This document shows, piece after piece, positions 1 through 8,760 of a stretch of DNA of 43,049 nucleotides (the stretch's first letter is position 1; the number at the start of each line of letters is the position of its first letter). The stretch is from assembly GCA_016872875.1 (NCBI GenBank), contig VGYW01000010.1, positions 1 through 43,049 of the forward strand. The letters are read 5' to 3'. Source of the stretch: Planctomycetota bacterium. GTDB lineage: Bacteria; Planctomycetota; PUPC01; DSUN01. The position numbers were made by a program, and so were the translations under genes. The notes beneath the pieces were generated by a model. The model saw only the letters and a program-made list of their open reading frames with translations. It made no database searches and had not been told where the DNA came from.

Positions 1-1401
1 GACCAGGGCCGCGACGCCTGGTGCCTTGTCCCTGCCCTCCCCTTCGAGCTGGCCGCGCTCCCGCACAGGCTCTTCAAGTGGCTCCGCCTCCCGGTCGTCA
101 GCTACGCTCTCCCCGCCCTCATCGCCATCGGGCAGGCACGCTTCCACCACGCCCCCCCGCGGAACCCCATCGCCCGCCTCGTCCGCCACGCGGCGCGCCG
201 CAAGACCCTGCGCGTCCTCCAGGGCACCCAGCCCCCGAGCGGCGGCTTCCTGGAGGCCATCCCCATCACCGCCTTCGTCGCAATGAGCCTCGCCGCCATC
301 GGCCAGAGCGGCCACCCCGTCGCACTCAAAGCCGCCGACTTCCTCCGCCGCACCGCCCGACCCGACGGCAGTTGGCCCATTGACGTCAACCTCGCCACCT
401 GGGTCACTACCCTCTCCGTCAACGCCCTCGGCGACGCTCTGTCCGAGGCCGACCGCCAGCCCATCCTCGACTGGCTCCTCGCCCAGCAGCACCGCGTCGA
501 GCACCCCTACACCCACGCCGCCCCCGGCGGCTGGGCCTGGACCGACCTCCCCGGCGGCGTGCCCGACGCCGACGACACCGCCGGCGCATTGCTGGCGCTG
601 CGCCGACTCCTGGCAGAGGATGAATGGATGGGTGGATGGGTGGATGAATGCCAGACCCAATCATCCAATCATCCATTCATCCATTCATCCTCTCCCAGAT
701 CATCAATCTCCGCTGGTATCCAATGGCTCCTCCGCCTCCAGAACCCCGACGGCGGCATCCCCACCTTCTGCCGCGGCTGGGGACGCCTCCCCTTCGACCG
801 CTCGGCCCCCGACCTCACGGCCCACGCCCTCCTCGCCTGGCGGGCCTGGCCCGACGCCGCCCCCGCCCGCCAACTCGACAAGGCCATCCGCCGCGCCATC
901 GCCTTCCTCGAACGCTCCCAGCGCCCCGACGGCTCCTGGCTCCCCCTCTGGTTCGGCAACGAATCCGCCCCCGACCAGGCCAACCCCACCTACGGCACCG
1001 CCCGCGTCCTCATCGCGCTCTCCTCCATTCCGGATCCGGGGCTTCAATCAGCAATCAGCAATCAGCAATCAGCAATTGCCTCCGCTGTCTCCTGGCTGCT
1101 GGCCGCACAGAGCCCCGACGGCGGCTGGGGCGGCGCTCCTGGCGTGCCATCCTCCATCGAGGAGACCGCCCTCGCCGTAGACGCCCTCTGCTCTGCCAAA
1201 TCCGAAATCCGAAATCCGAAATCCGAAATCGCCTCTGGCGTTCACTGGCTCATAGAACATACCGACTGCGGCCGCTCCTTCCCGCCCTCTCCCATCGGCC
1301 TCTACTTCGCCAAGCTCTGGTACTTCGAGAAGCTCTACCCCCTCATCTTCACCGTCGGCGCGCTCCAACGCGCCCTTGAACTGTCGCGCCGCCAGCGCTA
1401 G
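1..1401 (+). CDS. Squalene-hopene-cyclase-like terpene cyclase, 5' end outside window
   Basis: The frame is open from base 1, so the N-terminal part lies outside the window; 466 codons remain. The protein belongs to the prenyltransferase/squalene-oxidase repeat superfamily, whose hopene cyclases convert squalene to hopanoids at the membrane. A DADDTA sequence (about residues 190-195 of the visible part) matches the class II cyclase DXDDTA protonation motif, and QW-type repeats are visible (RPDGSWLPLW, SPDGGWGG). A segment reading GGWAWTDLPGGVPDADDTA is characteristic of this family. Three unrelated low-complexity inserts interrupt the frame without breaking it, at 615-693, 1043-1077 and 1197-1231. 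Whether the enzyme stays active with them cannot be told from sequence. It could act on a squalene-like substrate other than squalene. The family call is firm; the substrate is not. Confidence 0.85.
   Translation, partial: DQGRDAWCLVPALPFELAALPHRLFKWLRLPVVSYALPALIAIGQARFHHAPPRNPIARLVRHAARRKTLRVLQGTQPPSGGFLEAIPITAFVAMSLAAIGQSGHPVALKAADFLRRTARPDGSWPIDVNLATWVTTLSVNALGDALSEADRQPILDWLLAQQHRVEHPYTHAAPGGWAWTDLPGGVPDADDTAGALLALRRLLAEDEWMGGWVDECQTQSSNHPFIHSSSPRSSISAGIQWLLRLQNPDGGIPTFCRGWGRLPFDRSAPDLTAHALLAWRAWPDAAPARQLDKAIRRAIAFLERSQRPDGSWLPLWFGNESAPDQANPTYGTARVLIALSSIPDPGLQSAISNQQSAIASAVSWLLAAQSPDGGWGGAPGVPSSIEETALAVDALCSAKSEIRNPKSEIASGVHWLIEHTDCGRSFPPSPIGLYFAKLWYFEKLYPLIFTVGALQRALELSRRQR
615..693. 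repeat. ATTCATCC-word palindrome, copy A1, inside a cyclase gene
   Basis: The left arm has tandem GGATGAATGGATGG-type words, the right arm ATTCATCC words; the ends (615-627 and 681-693) are exact complements. The element is read in frame by the cyclase gene. Confidence 0.85.
1043..1077. repeat. AATCAGC heptamer tandem repeat in the cyclase gene
   Basis: Four to five tandem AATCAGC words, read in frame as a Ser/Ala/Gln/Ile-rich insert. Confidence 0.85.
1197..1231. repeat. GAAATCC heptamer tandem repeat in the cyclase gene
   Basis: Four tandem GAAATCC words read in frame (KSEIRNPKSEI). The same word builds the intergenic element at 23541-23701. Confidence 0.85.
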
Positions 1402-1408
1402 CATAGAA

Positions 1409-2629
1409 ATGAAAGGGGATGAATGGATGGGTGGAAGAATGGATGAATGTAAGAAGCGATTCCGCTGCTCTCCGTTCTTTCATCCATTCATCCATTCATC
1501 CATTCATCCTCTCCTGAGTGTCTGGTTCGCCCTTTCTGCGGCGGCACCGCTCGCGCGCGCCGGCACCGTCCCGTCAGCTCAGTGGCCCATCTTCCGCGGC
1601 GACGCCGCGCTCAGCGGCCGCGCCGCGGGCACGCTCCCCGACTCCCTCACCCGCCTCTGGCGCTTCAAGACCGGTGACGCCGTGAAGTCCTCCGCCGCCA
1701 TCGCCGACGGGCGAGTCTTCGTCGGCTCCAATGACTGCAAGCTCTATGCCCTGGAGCTCGCCACGGGCAAGCGGCTCTGGGACTTCAAGGCCGAGGACGC
1801 GATTGAGGCCGCCCCCTGCGTCGTGGGCGGCAAGGTCTACGTGGGCGCCGACGACGGCTTCCTCTATTGCCTCGACGCCGCCTCGGGCAAGCTCGCCTGG
1901 AAGTACCAGACCGACGGCAAGATCATGGGCGGCGCCAACTCAGTCCCCGCCCCCGACGGTAAAGGCACCTGGCTCCTCGTCGGCAGCTACGACAACAGGC
2001 TCCACTGCGTTGATGCCGCGTCGGGCAAGGGCGTCTGGACCTACTCCACGGGCAACTACGTGAACGGCGCCCCCGCCGTCGCCGACGGCAAGGCCACCTT
2101 CGGCGGCTGCGACGCCATCATCCACGTCGTCGCCGTTGCCGACGGCAAGCGGCTCGCCGCCATCGAGACCGGCTCCTACATCGCCGCCTCCGCCGCAATG
2201 GCCGGCAGCCGCGTCTTCGTCGGAAACTACGGCGGCGACCTCTTCTGCGCCGACGTGGCGACCGGCAAGGTGGTGTGGAAGCGGCCCGGCGAGGACGGCG
2301 CGCCCTTCTTCGCCTCGCCCGCCATCGCCGACGACCGCATCGTCGTCGGCTGCCGCGACAAACGCCTCCACTGCTTCTCCCGCGACACCGGCAAGCCCCT
2401 CTGGGCATTCACCACGCGCGGCGAGGTGGACAGCTCTCCCGTCATCGTCGGCGACAAGGCCGTCTTCGGCTCAGCCGACGGACGCCTCTACGTCGTCCGC
2501 CTCGCCGACGGCAAGCCCCTCTGGTCCTACGAGGTCGGCGAGCCACTCACCGCCTCCCCCGCCGTCGCGAATGGCACCGTCGTGATCGGCTCGGAGGATG
2601 GCACGATCTACGCTTTTGGACGCCAATAG
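1409..2629 (+). CDS. Secreted PQQ-type beta-propeller repeat protein
   Basis: The body (from about residue 50) is a run of roughly 40-residue blades with motifs such as GRVFVGSNDCKLYALE and ATGKRLWDF, typical of PQQ-binding-like and BamB-like eight-bladed propellers. Such proteins bind partners or quinone cofactors in the periplasm; no cofactor can be assigned here. The N-terminus is unusual: residues 2-36 are encoded by a copy of the ATTCATCC-word palindrome (1413-1514), followed by a hydrophobic stretch and an ALARAG-like cleavage region that could act as a signal peptide. The start is uncertain. ATG 1409 is chosen because an in-frame start at 1376 would lie inside the upstream gene, and no standard start codon occurs between the element and the signal-like segment. 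It follows the cyclase by 7 bp, so co-transcription is likely. Confidence 0.8.
   Translation: MKGDEWMGGRMDECKKRFRCSPFFHPFIHSSIHPLLSVWFALSAAAPLARAGTVPSAQWPIFRGDAALSGRAAGTLPDSLTRLWRFKTGDAVKSSAAIADGRVFVGSNDCKLYALELATGKRLWDFKAEDAIEAAPCVVGGKVYVGADDGFLYCLDAASGKLAWKYQTDGKIMGGANSVPAPDGKGTWLLVGSYDNRLHCVDAASGKGVWTYSTGNYVNGAPAVADGKATFGGCDAIIHVVAVADGKRLAAIETGSYIAASAAMAGSRVFVGNYGGDLFCADVATGKVVWKRPGEDGAPFFASPAIADDRIVVGCRDKRLHCFSRDTGKPLWAFTTRGEVDSSPVIVGDKAVFGSADGRLYVVRLADGKPLWSYEVGEPLTASPAVANGTVVIGSEDGTIYAFGRQ
1413..1514. repeat. ATTCATCC-word palindrome, copy A2, at the start of the propeller gene
   Basis: Same words as A1, in the same orientation, with a 30-base middle. It is read in frame as residues 2-36 of the propeller protein. 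Confidence 0.85.
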
Positions 2630-2634
2630 AATCG

Positions 2635-2691
2635 TCCTCGATTCATTCGATTCATTCGATTCATTCGATTGAATCGATGGAGATTCGAGGA
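2635..2691. repeat. CGATTCATT nonamer repeat with complementary ends
   Basis: Four tandem CGATTCATT words flanked by TCCTCGA and TCGAGGA. It lies between the propeller and glycosyltransferase genes. Confidence 0.85.
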
Positions 2692-2719
2692 TGTGGAACG
2701 AGGACGGTAAGAGGGCGAG

Positions 2720-4156
2720 ATGCGCATTGCTTATCTCATGCCCGGCGCCGGCGGCAGCTTCTATTGCGAGAACTGCCTCCGCGACGCCGCGCTCATCCGC
2801 GCCGTCCGACAGCTCGGCCACGACCCCTTCATGGTCCCGCTCTACCTGCCGCTGAAGATTGACGAGCCGACCAGCGTCCCCGCCGCCCCTGTCTTCTTCG
2901 GCGGGATCAACGTCTACCTCCAGCAGAAGTCGGCCCTCTTCCGCCGGCTCCCCCGCTGGCTCACCCGCTGGCTCGACGCCCCCTGGCTCCTTCGCTGGGC
3001 CGCCCGGCGCGCCGGCATGACCCGCGCCCACGACCTCGCCGAAACCACCCTCTCCATGCTCCGCGGCCAGGAGGGCAACCAGGCACGCGAGCTCCGCCGC
3101 CTCTCCGACTGGCTCGCCTCCGAGGAGAAGCCCGACATCGTCTCGCTCTCCAACTGCCTCCTCATCGGCGCGGCCCCCCTCCTCAAGAAGCGACTCGGAG
3201 TTCCCATAGCCTGCACGCTCCAGGACGAGGATATCTTCCTCGACGGCTTGCCCGAGCCGCAGCGTAAGCAGGCCTACGACGCCATCGCGGAGCGGGCGCG
3301 GGATGTTGATGCCTTCATCGCCGTGAGCCACTACTACGCCGCCCTGATGCGCGACCGCCTCCGCCTTCCCACCGAAAAGGTCCACGTCGTCCACAACGGC
3401 ATCCCCCTCGAAGGCTACGAGCCGTCCCCGGCCACAGGCGAGACGCCTGTGCCACCAACCACTGGTGGGGAAAGGCAAGCTCTTAGTGGCACAGGCCTCC
3501 GGCCTGTGGCAGGGGATGGTGGCACAGGCCTCCGGCCTGTGGCAGGGGATGGTGGCACAGGCCTCCGGCCTGTGACAGACCATGGTGGCACAGGCGTCCC
3601 GCCTGTGATTGGCTTCCTGGAGCGCCTCTGCCACGAGAAAGGCCCCGACATCCTGGCCGAGGCGTTCCTCCTCCTGCGCCCGAAGTTCAGCGGCCTCACG
3701 CTCCGGCTCGCTGGCGGCTCCACCACTTCCGACGAGGCCTTTCTCTACTCCATCCGCCGCCGCCTCGCCGAGGCCGGTGCCACCGCCGACGTCCACTTCC
3801 TCCCAAACCTCCAGCGCCCCGAGCGCCAGGAGTTTCTCCGAACGCTCTCAGTCCTCTCAGTGCCCTCGCGCCACCCCGAGGCCTTCGGCATGTACATCCT
3901 CGAAGCCCTGGCCTCGGGCGTGCCCGTCGTCCTTCCCCGAAAGGGCGCCTTCCCCGAGTTGCTCGAAGCCACGGGCGGCGGTATCCTCTACGAAGGCGAC
4001 GGCCCGCAGCCCCTCGCCGCCGCGCTGGGCGAACTCCTCGCCGACCCCGCCCGCGCCCGCAAGCTCGGCACCCGCGGCCGCCAGGCCGTCCGACGAGACT
4101 TCGCCGTCGAGGTGACTGCGCGCAACACGATAGCGGTCTACGCCGCTCTCGGGTGA
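2720..4156 (+). CDS. GT4-family glycosyltransferase with an in-frame hairpin-repeat insert
   Basis: This GT-B fold glycosyltransferase has 478 residues. The N-terminal Rossmann domain opens with MRIAYLMPGAGGSFYCENC, a form seen in group 1 glycosyltransferases. The C-terminal donor-binding domain has GFLERLCHEKGPDIL, LRLAGG and EAFGMYILEALASGVPVV, which carries the E-x7-E motif of family GT4. It probably moves a sugar from an activated nucleotide donor in the cytoplasm; donor and acceptor are unknown. An insert at about residues 238-297, at the junction of the two domains, is built from five CACAGGCN hairpins, three of them in near-identical 33-bp units. Being in frame, it adds about 60 Gly/Pro-rich residues to the interdomain linker. 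A purine-rich stretch just upstream supports ATG 2720. Confidence 0.85.
   Translation: MRIAYLMPGAGGSFYCENCLRDAALIRAVRQLGHDPFMVPLYLPLKIDEPTSVPAAPVFFGGINVYLQQKSALFRRLPRWLTRWLDAPWLLRWAARRAGMTRAHDLAETTLSMLRGQEGNQARELRRLSDWLASEEKPDIVSLSNCLLIGAAPLLKKRLGVPIACTLQDEDIFLDGLPEPQRKQAYDAIAERARDVDAFIAVSHYYAALMRDRLRLPTEKVHVVHNGIPLEGYEPSPATGETPVPPTTGGERQALSGTGLRPVAGDGGTGLRPVAGDGGTGLRPVTDHGGTGVPPVIGFLERLCHEKGPDILAEAFLLLRPKFSGLTLRLAGGSTTSDEAFLYSIRRRLAEAGATADVHFLPNLQRPERQEFLRTLSVLSVPSRHPEAFGMYILEALASGVPVVLPRKGAFPELLEATGGGILYEGDGPQPLAAALGELLADPARARKLGTRGRQAVRRDFAVEVTARNTIAVYAALG
3433..3607. repeat. Five CACAGGCN hairpins in frame in a glycosyltransferase
   Basis: Hairpins CACAGGC-N-(3 nt)-N'-GCCTGTG occur at 3433-3451 and four times between 3490 and 3607; three of these lie in near-identical 33-bp units. 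N and N' always pair. Single copies also lie in folC (11062-11080) and apbE (19825-19843). Confidence 0.9.
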
Positions 4157-4165
4157 GCCTGCTTC

Positions 4166-4248
4166 GTCCCTGTGGTCCTTGTGGTCCCTGTGGTCCCTCG
4201 CTCGTCACAGCCCAGGGACCCCAGGGACCACAAGGACCCCAGGGACCC
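4166..4248. repeat. GTGGTCCCT nonamer palindrome
   Basis: Left arm of GTGGTCC[CT]T words (4166-4198), right arm of AGGGACC words (4214-4248). It fills the gap before the ABC ATPase gene. Confidence 0.85.
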
Positions 4249-4265
4249 AAGTGGAAGGAGCCGCG

Positions 4266-4964
4266 ATGTCCACCGATGCCCCCTTGCTCGAGCTGGTGGA
4301 CGTCACCAGGCACTACGAAGGCCCCGCCGCGGCCCCGCCCGTGCTGAAGGGCGTGAGCCTGCGGGTCGAGCGGGGCGAATCGCTCGCCATCGTCGGGCCG
4401 TCGGGCTCCGGCAAGAGCACCCTCCTCAACCTCATCGGGGCACTCGACAAGCCGTCCAGCGGACGCGTCCTCCTCAACGGCGAGGACCTCGCCTCGCTCA
4501 ACGACAAGGCCCTCGCCCTCCTCCGCAACCGCGAGATCGGCTTCGTCTTCCAACTCCACCACCTCCTGCCCCAGTGTACCGTGCTCGAAAACGTCCTCGT
4601 GCCCACCCTCGTGGCGGGCGCGATGTCGCCCGGCGAGACGCCTGAGGAGCGGGCCAAGCGCCTCCTCGAGCGGGTCGGCCTCTTGGGGCGAGCCGACTAC
4701 TTTCCCGGCCAGCTCTCAGGCGGCGAACGCCAGAGGGCGGCAGTCGTCCGCGCACTCATCAACGCCCCGAACCTGCTGCTCGCCGACGAGCCGACCGGCT
4801 CCCTCGACCGCGCCTCGGCCGACACCCTCGCCGCCCTCCTCGTCGAGCTCAACCGCGAGGAAAAGGTCACGCTCATCCTCGTGACCCATGCCCTCGACCT
4901 TGCGGCGAAGATGGGGCGGGTGCTCGAGTTGCGCGATGGCGAGTTGAAGGCGGCTGCTAGGTAG
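4266..4964 (+). CDS. ABC transporter ATP-binding protein, LolD/MacB type
   Basis: The 232-residue ATPase has all nucleotide-binding motifs: Walker A GPSGSGKST (Lys50), signature LSGGERQR (150-157), Walker B LLLADEP (170-176) and a switch histidine in LVTHALDLA. Sequence and length match the LolD/MacB/FtsE group, which power mechanotransmission rather than classical solute transport, consistent with the FtsX-type permease directly downstream. ATG 4266 is preferred over longer in-frame starts because AAGGAG lies 6-11 bases upstream and the protein then begins at the usual point of the family. The upstream gap is filled by a GTGGTCC-word palindrome (4166-4248). Substrate may be a lipoprotein, a lipid or a peptide; nothing here decides between them. 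Confidence 0.92.
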   Translation: MSTDAPLLELVDVTRHYEGPAAAPPVLKGVSLRVERGESLAIVGPSGSGKSTLLNLIGALDKPSSGRVLLNGEDLASLNDKALALLRNREIGFVFQLHHLLPQCTVLENVLVPTLVAGAMSPGETPEERAKRLLERVGLLGRADYFPGQLSGGERQRAAVVRALINAPNLLLADEPTGSLDRASADTLAALLVELNREEKVTLILVTHALDLAAKMGRVLELRDGELKAAAR

Positions 4965-4970
4965 GCCAGA

Positions 4971-5035
4971 CAGTCGAGTCAGTCGACTCAATCGATTCAA
5001 TCGATTCAATCGATTCAATCGATTCAGTCGATTCG
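4971..5035. repeat. AATCGATTC nonamer repeat
   Basis: About seven words of the form AATCGATTC, self-complementary, between the ATPase and permease genes. Confidence 0.85.
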
Positions 5036-5044
5036 GAAGCGCCA

Positions 5045-8000
5045 ATGTCAGCTTGGCTCCTCATCCTCCGCAGCCTCCGCCACTACTGGCGCACCCACCT
5101 CGGCGTCCTCCTCGGCGCTCTCGTCAGCACCGCCGTCCTCGTCGGCGCCCTCGCTGTCGGCGACTCCGTCCGCCACACCCTCCGCTCCCAGGCCCTCGCG
5201 AGGCTCGGCGAGTTCCAGGCGGCGATGGACACCGGCAGCCGCCTCTTCACCGATGGACTGGCCTACGCCCCCGACTACTGGGTGGACTACAGCCAGTGGG
5301 TGGATGCGCTGCGCCTCCGCGCCATTGCCATCAGCGACGATGGCTCCGCGAGGGCGAACAACGTCCAACTCCTCGGCGTGAGCCCGCACTTCTGGTCGGT
5401 CGCGCGCGTGGCCTCGCCGCTGATGCACTTCGCTGACGACCAGGTGGTCCTCAACCAACGTCTCGCCGCCCAGCTCGGGGTCCACAAGGGCGACGAGGTG
5501 CTCCTGCGCGTTGACAGGCCGAGCGTCCTCTCGCGCGATGCGCCCCTCATGCCCACCGACGATGCCTCGGTTGCCATGCGCCTCACCGTCGCCGCCGTCG
5601 CCACCGACGCCCAGCTCGGCCGCTTCAGCCTCCAGGCCAACCAGGTGCCCCCGTACAACGCCTTCCTCTCGCTCTTTCACCTCCAGAAGAAGCTCGGCCT
5701 CCCCGGCCGGGCCAACCTGCTCTTGACCAACCGGGGAGACCTTGCGACGGAGGAGAGACTGAGGAAGCGCTGGGGGCCTGACGACATCGGCGTGAAGTTC
5801 AGCTCGCTCTCACAGAGGGGCGCAACCGAATGCCGCACCGATCGTGTGTTCCTCGATCCGCCCGTCGGCGCCGCGGCACTCAAGGCATTCCCCAACGCCA
5901 TCGGCGTGCTCACGTACTTCGTCAACGAGCTGCGCGTGGGCAACAACACGACCCCGTACTCCACCGTGACGGCCATTGGCCCGCTTGCAGGTGGGAGAGC
6001 GGTTGATGGCCTGGTTCCGTCCGACATGGCGAACGATGAGGTGGTGATCAACACTTGGCTCGGCGGGGACCTGGGCGCGAAGCCGGGTGACGAATTGGAG
6101 ATGACCTACTTCGTGGTCGGCCCAAGCCGCAAGCTCGTCGAGCAGAAGACTCGCTTCCGCATACGGGCCATGGTGCCGATAAAAGGGACCGCCGCCGACT
6201 GGGAGCTGATGCCCAACTTCCCCGGGGTAGCTGACGTTGATAACTGCCGCGATTGGAAGCCAGGTATCCCCATTGACCTGAAGAAGATCCGCCCGAAGGA
6301 CGAGGACTACTGGAAGCAGCACCGCGGCACGCCCAAGGCATTCATCACCCTCGCCGCGGGCCAGAAGATATGGGCCAACCGCTTCGGGAATCTCACGGCC
6401 ATCAGGTTCTACGAGCCTGCCCCCTGGCACGTCATTGAGAAGGACATCCTCGACAGGCTCAACCCCTCCGACTTCGGCCTGGTGTTCCGCCCCGTGCGGG
6501 AGGAGGCGTTGAAGGCGACCACGCAGGGCATGGACTTCGGCCAGCTCTTCCTGGGCCTGAGCTTCTTCCTCATCGCCGCGGCGGTGCTGCTGATGGGACT
6601 CCTCTTCGTCTTCGGCATCGAGCAGCGGGCGGGACAGGTCGGGCTGCTCCTCGCCCTGGGCTTCACGCCGAGGCGGGTGCGAAGGCTGATGATGGCCGAG
6701 GGCACGATTCTGGCCATCCTCGGCGGCATCGCGGGGACCTTCGCCGGCACGCTCTACACGCGCGCCGTCCTCGCGGCCCTTGCGGGCGTGTGGCGGGGCG
6801 CGGTCGCCGGCACGGCCGTGCAGTACCACGCGGAAACAACCACACTGCTCATGGGCGGCGGCATTGGCCTTGTCGCAGCCCTCGCCGCCATGTGGCTCAC
6901 GCTGCGCCGACAGGCCAGGCGGCCTGCACGGGAGCTGCTCACCGGAAGCGGTGTTGGGTGTTGGGTGTCAGGTGTTGGGGGCAACGCGAGACGCGAAACG
7001 CGAAACGCGAAACCCCGGCACGTTACTGCCTGGCTCGGGCTGGCCTCGATTGCGGGGGCGATTGCCATTGTGATCGCGATGGGCGCGCGGCGCGACCAGG
7101 CCGCCGCGATGGGGTGCTTTGGGGCAGGAGGGCTGTTGCTGGTGGGAGGGCTTGCACTGTGCTATGGGCTGCTTTCATCCACGATGCCGCTGAGACCCTA
7201 CCTCTCCCTCGGGGAGAGGTCGCCCGCTGAAGGCGGGCGGGTGAGGGTGCCTTGCGCGGCGGACGAGGGGGTGAAGCACCCTCACCCCGGCCCTCTCCCC
7301 GAGGGAGAGGGGGTGGAAGCACCCTCACCCCAACCCTCTCCCCAAGGGAGAAGGGGCGAGGAGCACCGGGTGCGGGTGACTCTAAGAGGTCTGGGGTGGC
7401 GCAATGCCACCCGGCGGAGGGGGCGCAGCCTGGCGGTGGTTGGCCTTCTGGCCTGCGCCGCTTTTCTCGTGTTTGCCGTCGGGGCGAACCGCAAGGACCC
7501 GCTGGCCGATGCCACGAAGCGCTCGTCAGGCACGGGCGGCTTCGCCTTCTATGGCGAGACGGCGCTGCCGGTGTTCGAAGACCTCAATTCGCCCGAAGGC
7601 CGGAAGGCTTACGGCCTCGACCCCGAGGTGATGAAGGATGTGAAGGTCGTGCCCCTGCGAGTCCACGACGGCGACGACGCGAGCTGCCTGAACCTCAACC
7701 GCGCCCAGCAGCCCCGAATCCTGGGCGTCAACCCGCAACTCCTCCAGTCCCGCAGGGGATTCACCTTCGTAAAGACTGAAAACGACCCCGGTGGCCTCAT
7801 AGGCTGGGACCTCCTGAAGTCCCCGGCATGGTTCAAGGACTGGGTGCCCGCAGTTGGGGACGAGGCGACTGTGACCTGGGGCCTGGGCAAGGCGGTGGGC
7901 GATGACGTGGAGTTCACGGACGGACACGGACGGACACGGACGTTGCGGATTGTGGGGGTGATCGCCAACTCGATCCTCCAGGGCAGCCTGCTCATTGCCG

Positions 8001-8632
8001 AAGAGCAGTTCATCCGCCTCTTCCCCGCCGACGAGGGCTATCGGGCATTCTTGGTCGATGCTCCCTACATATACCAGGCATGCCTAGGGCCTATGCGCCC
8101 CCTTTACAGGCAGCGCTTTGTCGAAGCCTGGGATTCCCTGTCCGGCCGACCCTCTACCCCATGGTGGGCACTGGCCCACGGGCTGCAAGATGTGGGACTG
8201 GAATTGACTCCTGCGGCTGGCCGTCTGGCGGAGTTCGGGACGGTGGAGAATACGTATCTCTCGATTTTCCAGGCACTTGGGGGGTTGGCGATGCTGCTGG
8301 GGAGCGTGGGGCTGGGGGTGGTGGTGCTGCGGAACGTGATGGAGCGGCGAAACGAGTTGGCGCTGATGCGGGCGGTGGGGTTTCGCAAGCGGGCGCTGGT
8401 GTGGCTGGTCCTGAGCGAGCATTGGGGTTTACTTGCCATCGGGCTGGCCATCGGAACGGTCTCCGCGGCGATTGCGGTGCTCCCGGCGCTCCGCTCGCCA
8501 GGGGCCGATGTGCCGTATCTATCGTTGGTTATTACACTTGTGGCTGTGGCGGCGAGTGGCCTGGTCTGGACCTGGCTGGCCGCCCTGGCCGCCCTCCGCG
8601 GCCCGCTCCTCAATGCGCTGAGGAGCGAGTGA
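5045..8632 (+). CDS. Large FtsX/MacB-type ABC permease with two in-frame repeat inserts
   Basis: This membrane protein has 1195 residues. It starts with a transmembrane helix (about residues 20-45), followed by a long extracytoplasmic domain (about 50-495). An FtsX core follows with helices around 500-530, 550-585 and 600-625, then a second half that repeats the plan and ends in another FtsX core with helices around 1080-1105, 1125-1150 and 1160-1185. The arrangement matches paired-domain FtsX permeases partnered with the upstream ATPase, probably exporting or extracting lipid-linked substrates. The linker between halves contains foreign low-complexity sequence: heptamer repeats at 6951-7014 (residues 636-656) and CTCTCCC palindromes at 7195-7380 (residues 717-779). 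Both stay in frame. A CGATTCAAT-word element fills the gap before the gene, and the Shine-Dalgarno sequence is weak. Confidence 0.85.
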   Translation: MSAWLLILRSLRHYWRTHLGVLLGALVSTAVLVGALAVGDSVRHTLRSQALARLGEFQAAMDTGSRLFTDGLAYAPDYWVDYSQWVDALRLRAIAISDDGSARANNVQLLGVSPHFWSVARVASPLMHFADDQVVLNQRLAAQLGVHKGDEVLLRVDRPSVLSRDAPLMPTDDASVAMRLTVAAVATDAQLGRFSLQANQVPPYNAFLSLFHLQKKLGLPGRANLLLTNRGDLATEERLRKRWGPDDIGVKFSSLSQRGATECRTDRVFLDPPVGAAALKAFPNAIGVLTYFVNELRVGNNTTPYSTVTAIGPLAGGRAVDGLVPSDMANDEVVINTWLGGDLGAKPGDELEMTYFVVGPSRKLVEQKTRFRIRAMVPIKGTAADWELMPNFPGVADVDNCRDWKPGIPIDLKKIRPKDEDYWKQHRGTPKAFITLAAGQKIWANRFGNLTAIRFYEPAPWHVIEKDILDRLNPSDFGLVFRPVREEALKATTQGMDFGQLFLGLSFFLIAAAVLLMGLLFVFGIEQRAGQVGLLLALGFTPRRVRRLMMAEGTILAILGGIAGTFAGTLYTRAVLAALAGVWRGAVAGTAVQYHAETTTLLMGGGIGLVAALAAMWLTLRRQARRPARELLTGSGVGCWVSGVGGNARRETRNAKPRHVTAWLGLASIAGAIAIVIAMGARRDQAAAMGCFGAGGLLLVGGLALCYGLLSSTMPLRPYLSLGERSPAEGGRVRVPCAADEGVKHPHPGPLPEGEGVEAPSPQPSPQGRRGEEHRVRVTLRGLGWRNATRRRGRSLAVVGLLACAAFLVFAVGANRKDPLADATKRSSGTGGFAFYGETALPVFEDLNSPEGRKAYGLDPEVMKDVKVVPLRVHDGDDASCLNLNRAQQPRILGVNPQLLQSRRGFTFVKTENDPGGLIGWDLLKSPAWFKDWVPAVGDEATVTWGLGKAVGDDVEFTDGHGRTRTLRIVGVIANSILQGSLLIAEEQFIRLFPADEGYRAFLVDAPYIYQACLGPMRPLYRQRFVEAWDSLSGRPSTPWWALAHGLQDVGLELTPAAGRLAEFGTVENTYLSIFQALGGLAMLLGSVGLGVVVLRNVMERRNELALMRAVGFRKRALVWLVLSEHWGLLAIGLAIGTVSAAIAVLPALRSPGADVPYLSLVITLVAVAASGLVWTWLAALAALRGPLLNALRSE
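6951..7014. repeat. Two heptamer runs in the ABC permease gene
   Basis: TGTTGGG words (6951-6980) followed by GCGAAAC words (6983-7014), both read in frame. Confidence 0.85.
7195..7380. repeat. CTCTCCC palindromes in the ABC permease gene
   Basis: Three hyphenated palindromes (CCTCTCCCTCGGGGAGAGG, CCCTCTCCCCGAGGGAGAGG and CCCTCTCCCCAAGGGAGAAGG-like), read in frame. Confidence 0.85.
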
Positions 8633-8760
8633 TCGCGGCTGCACGACCCTTCGCCGCACAGCAATGCGCAACACAAACCACAGAGGGCCACTTCCCGAAC
8701 ACGCGCAGTGCCCCTCTTACCCTCTGACACAACACGTCGGGTGTCTTGACCGATTGTCAG

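Noticed and set aside
4153..4347. Collagen-like frame with GPQGPQGPQ repeats
   Set aside because: It is only the translation of the GTGGTCC-word palindrome and overlaps the ATPase gene start; no ribosome site.
7915..7945. Tandem ACGGACACGG in the permease gene
   Set aside because: Only two and a half units, coding for a plausible DGHGRTRT loop in a conserved domain; probably ordinary coding sequence.
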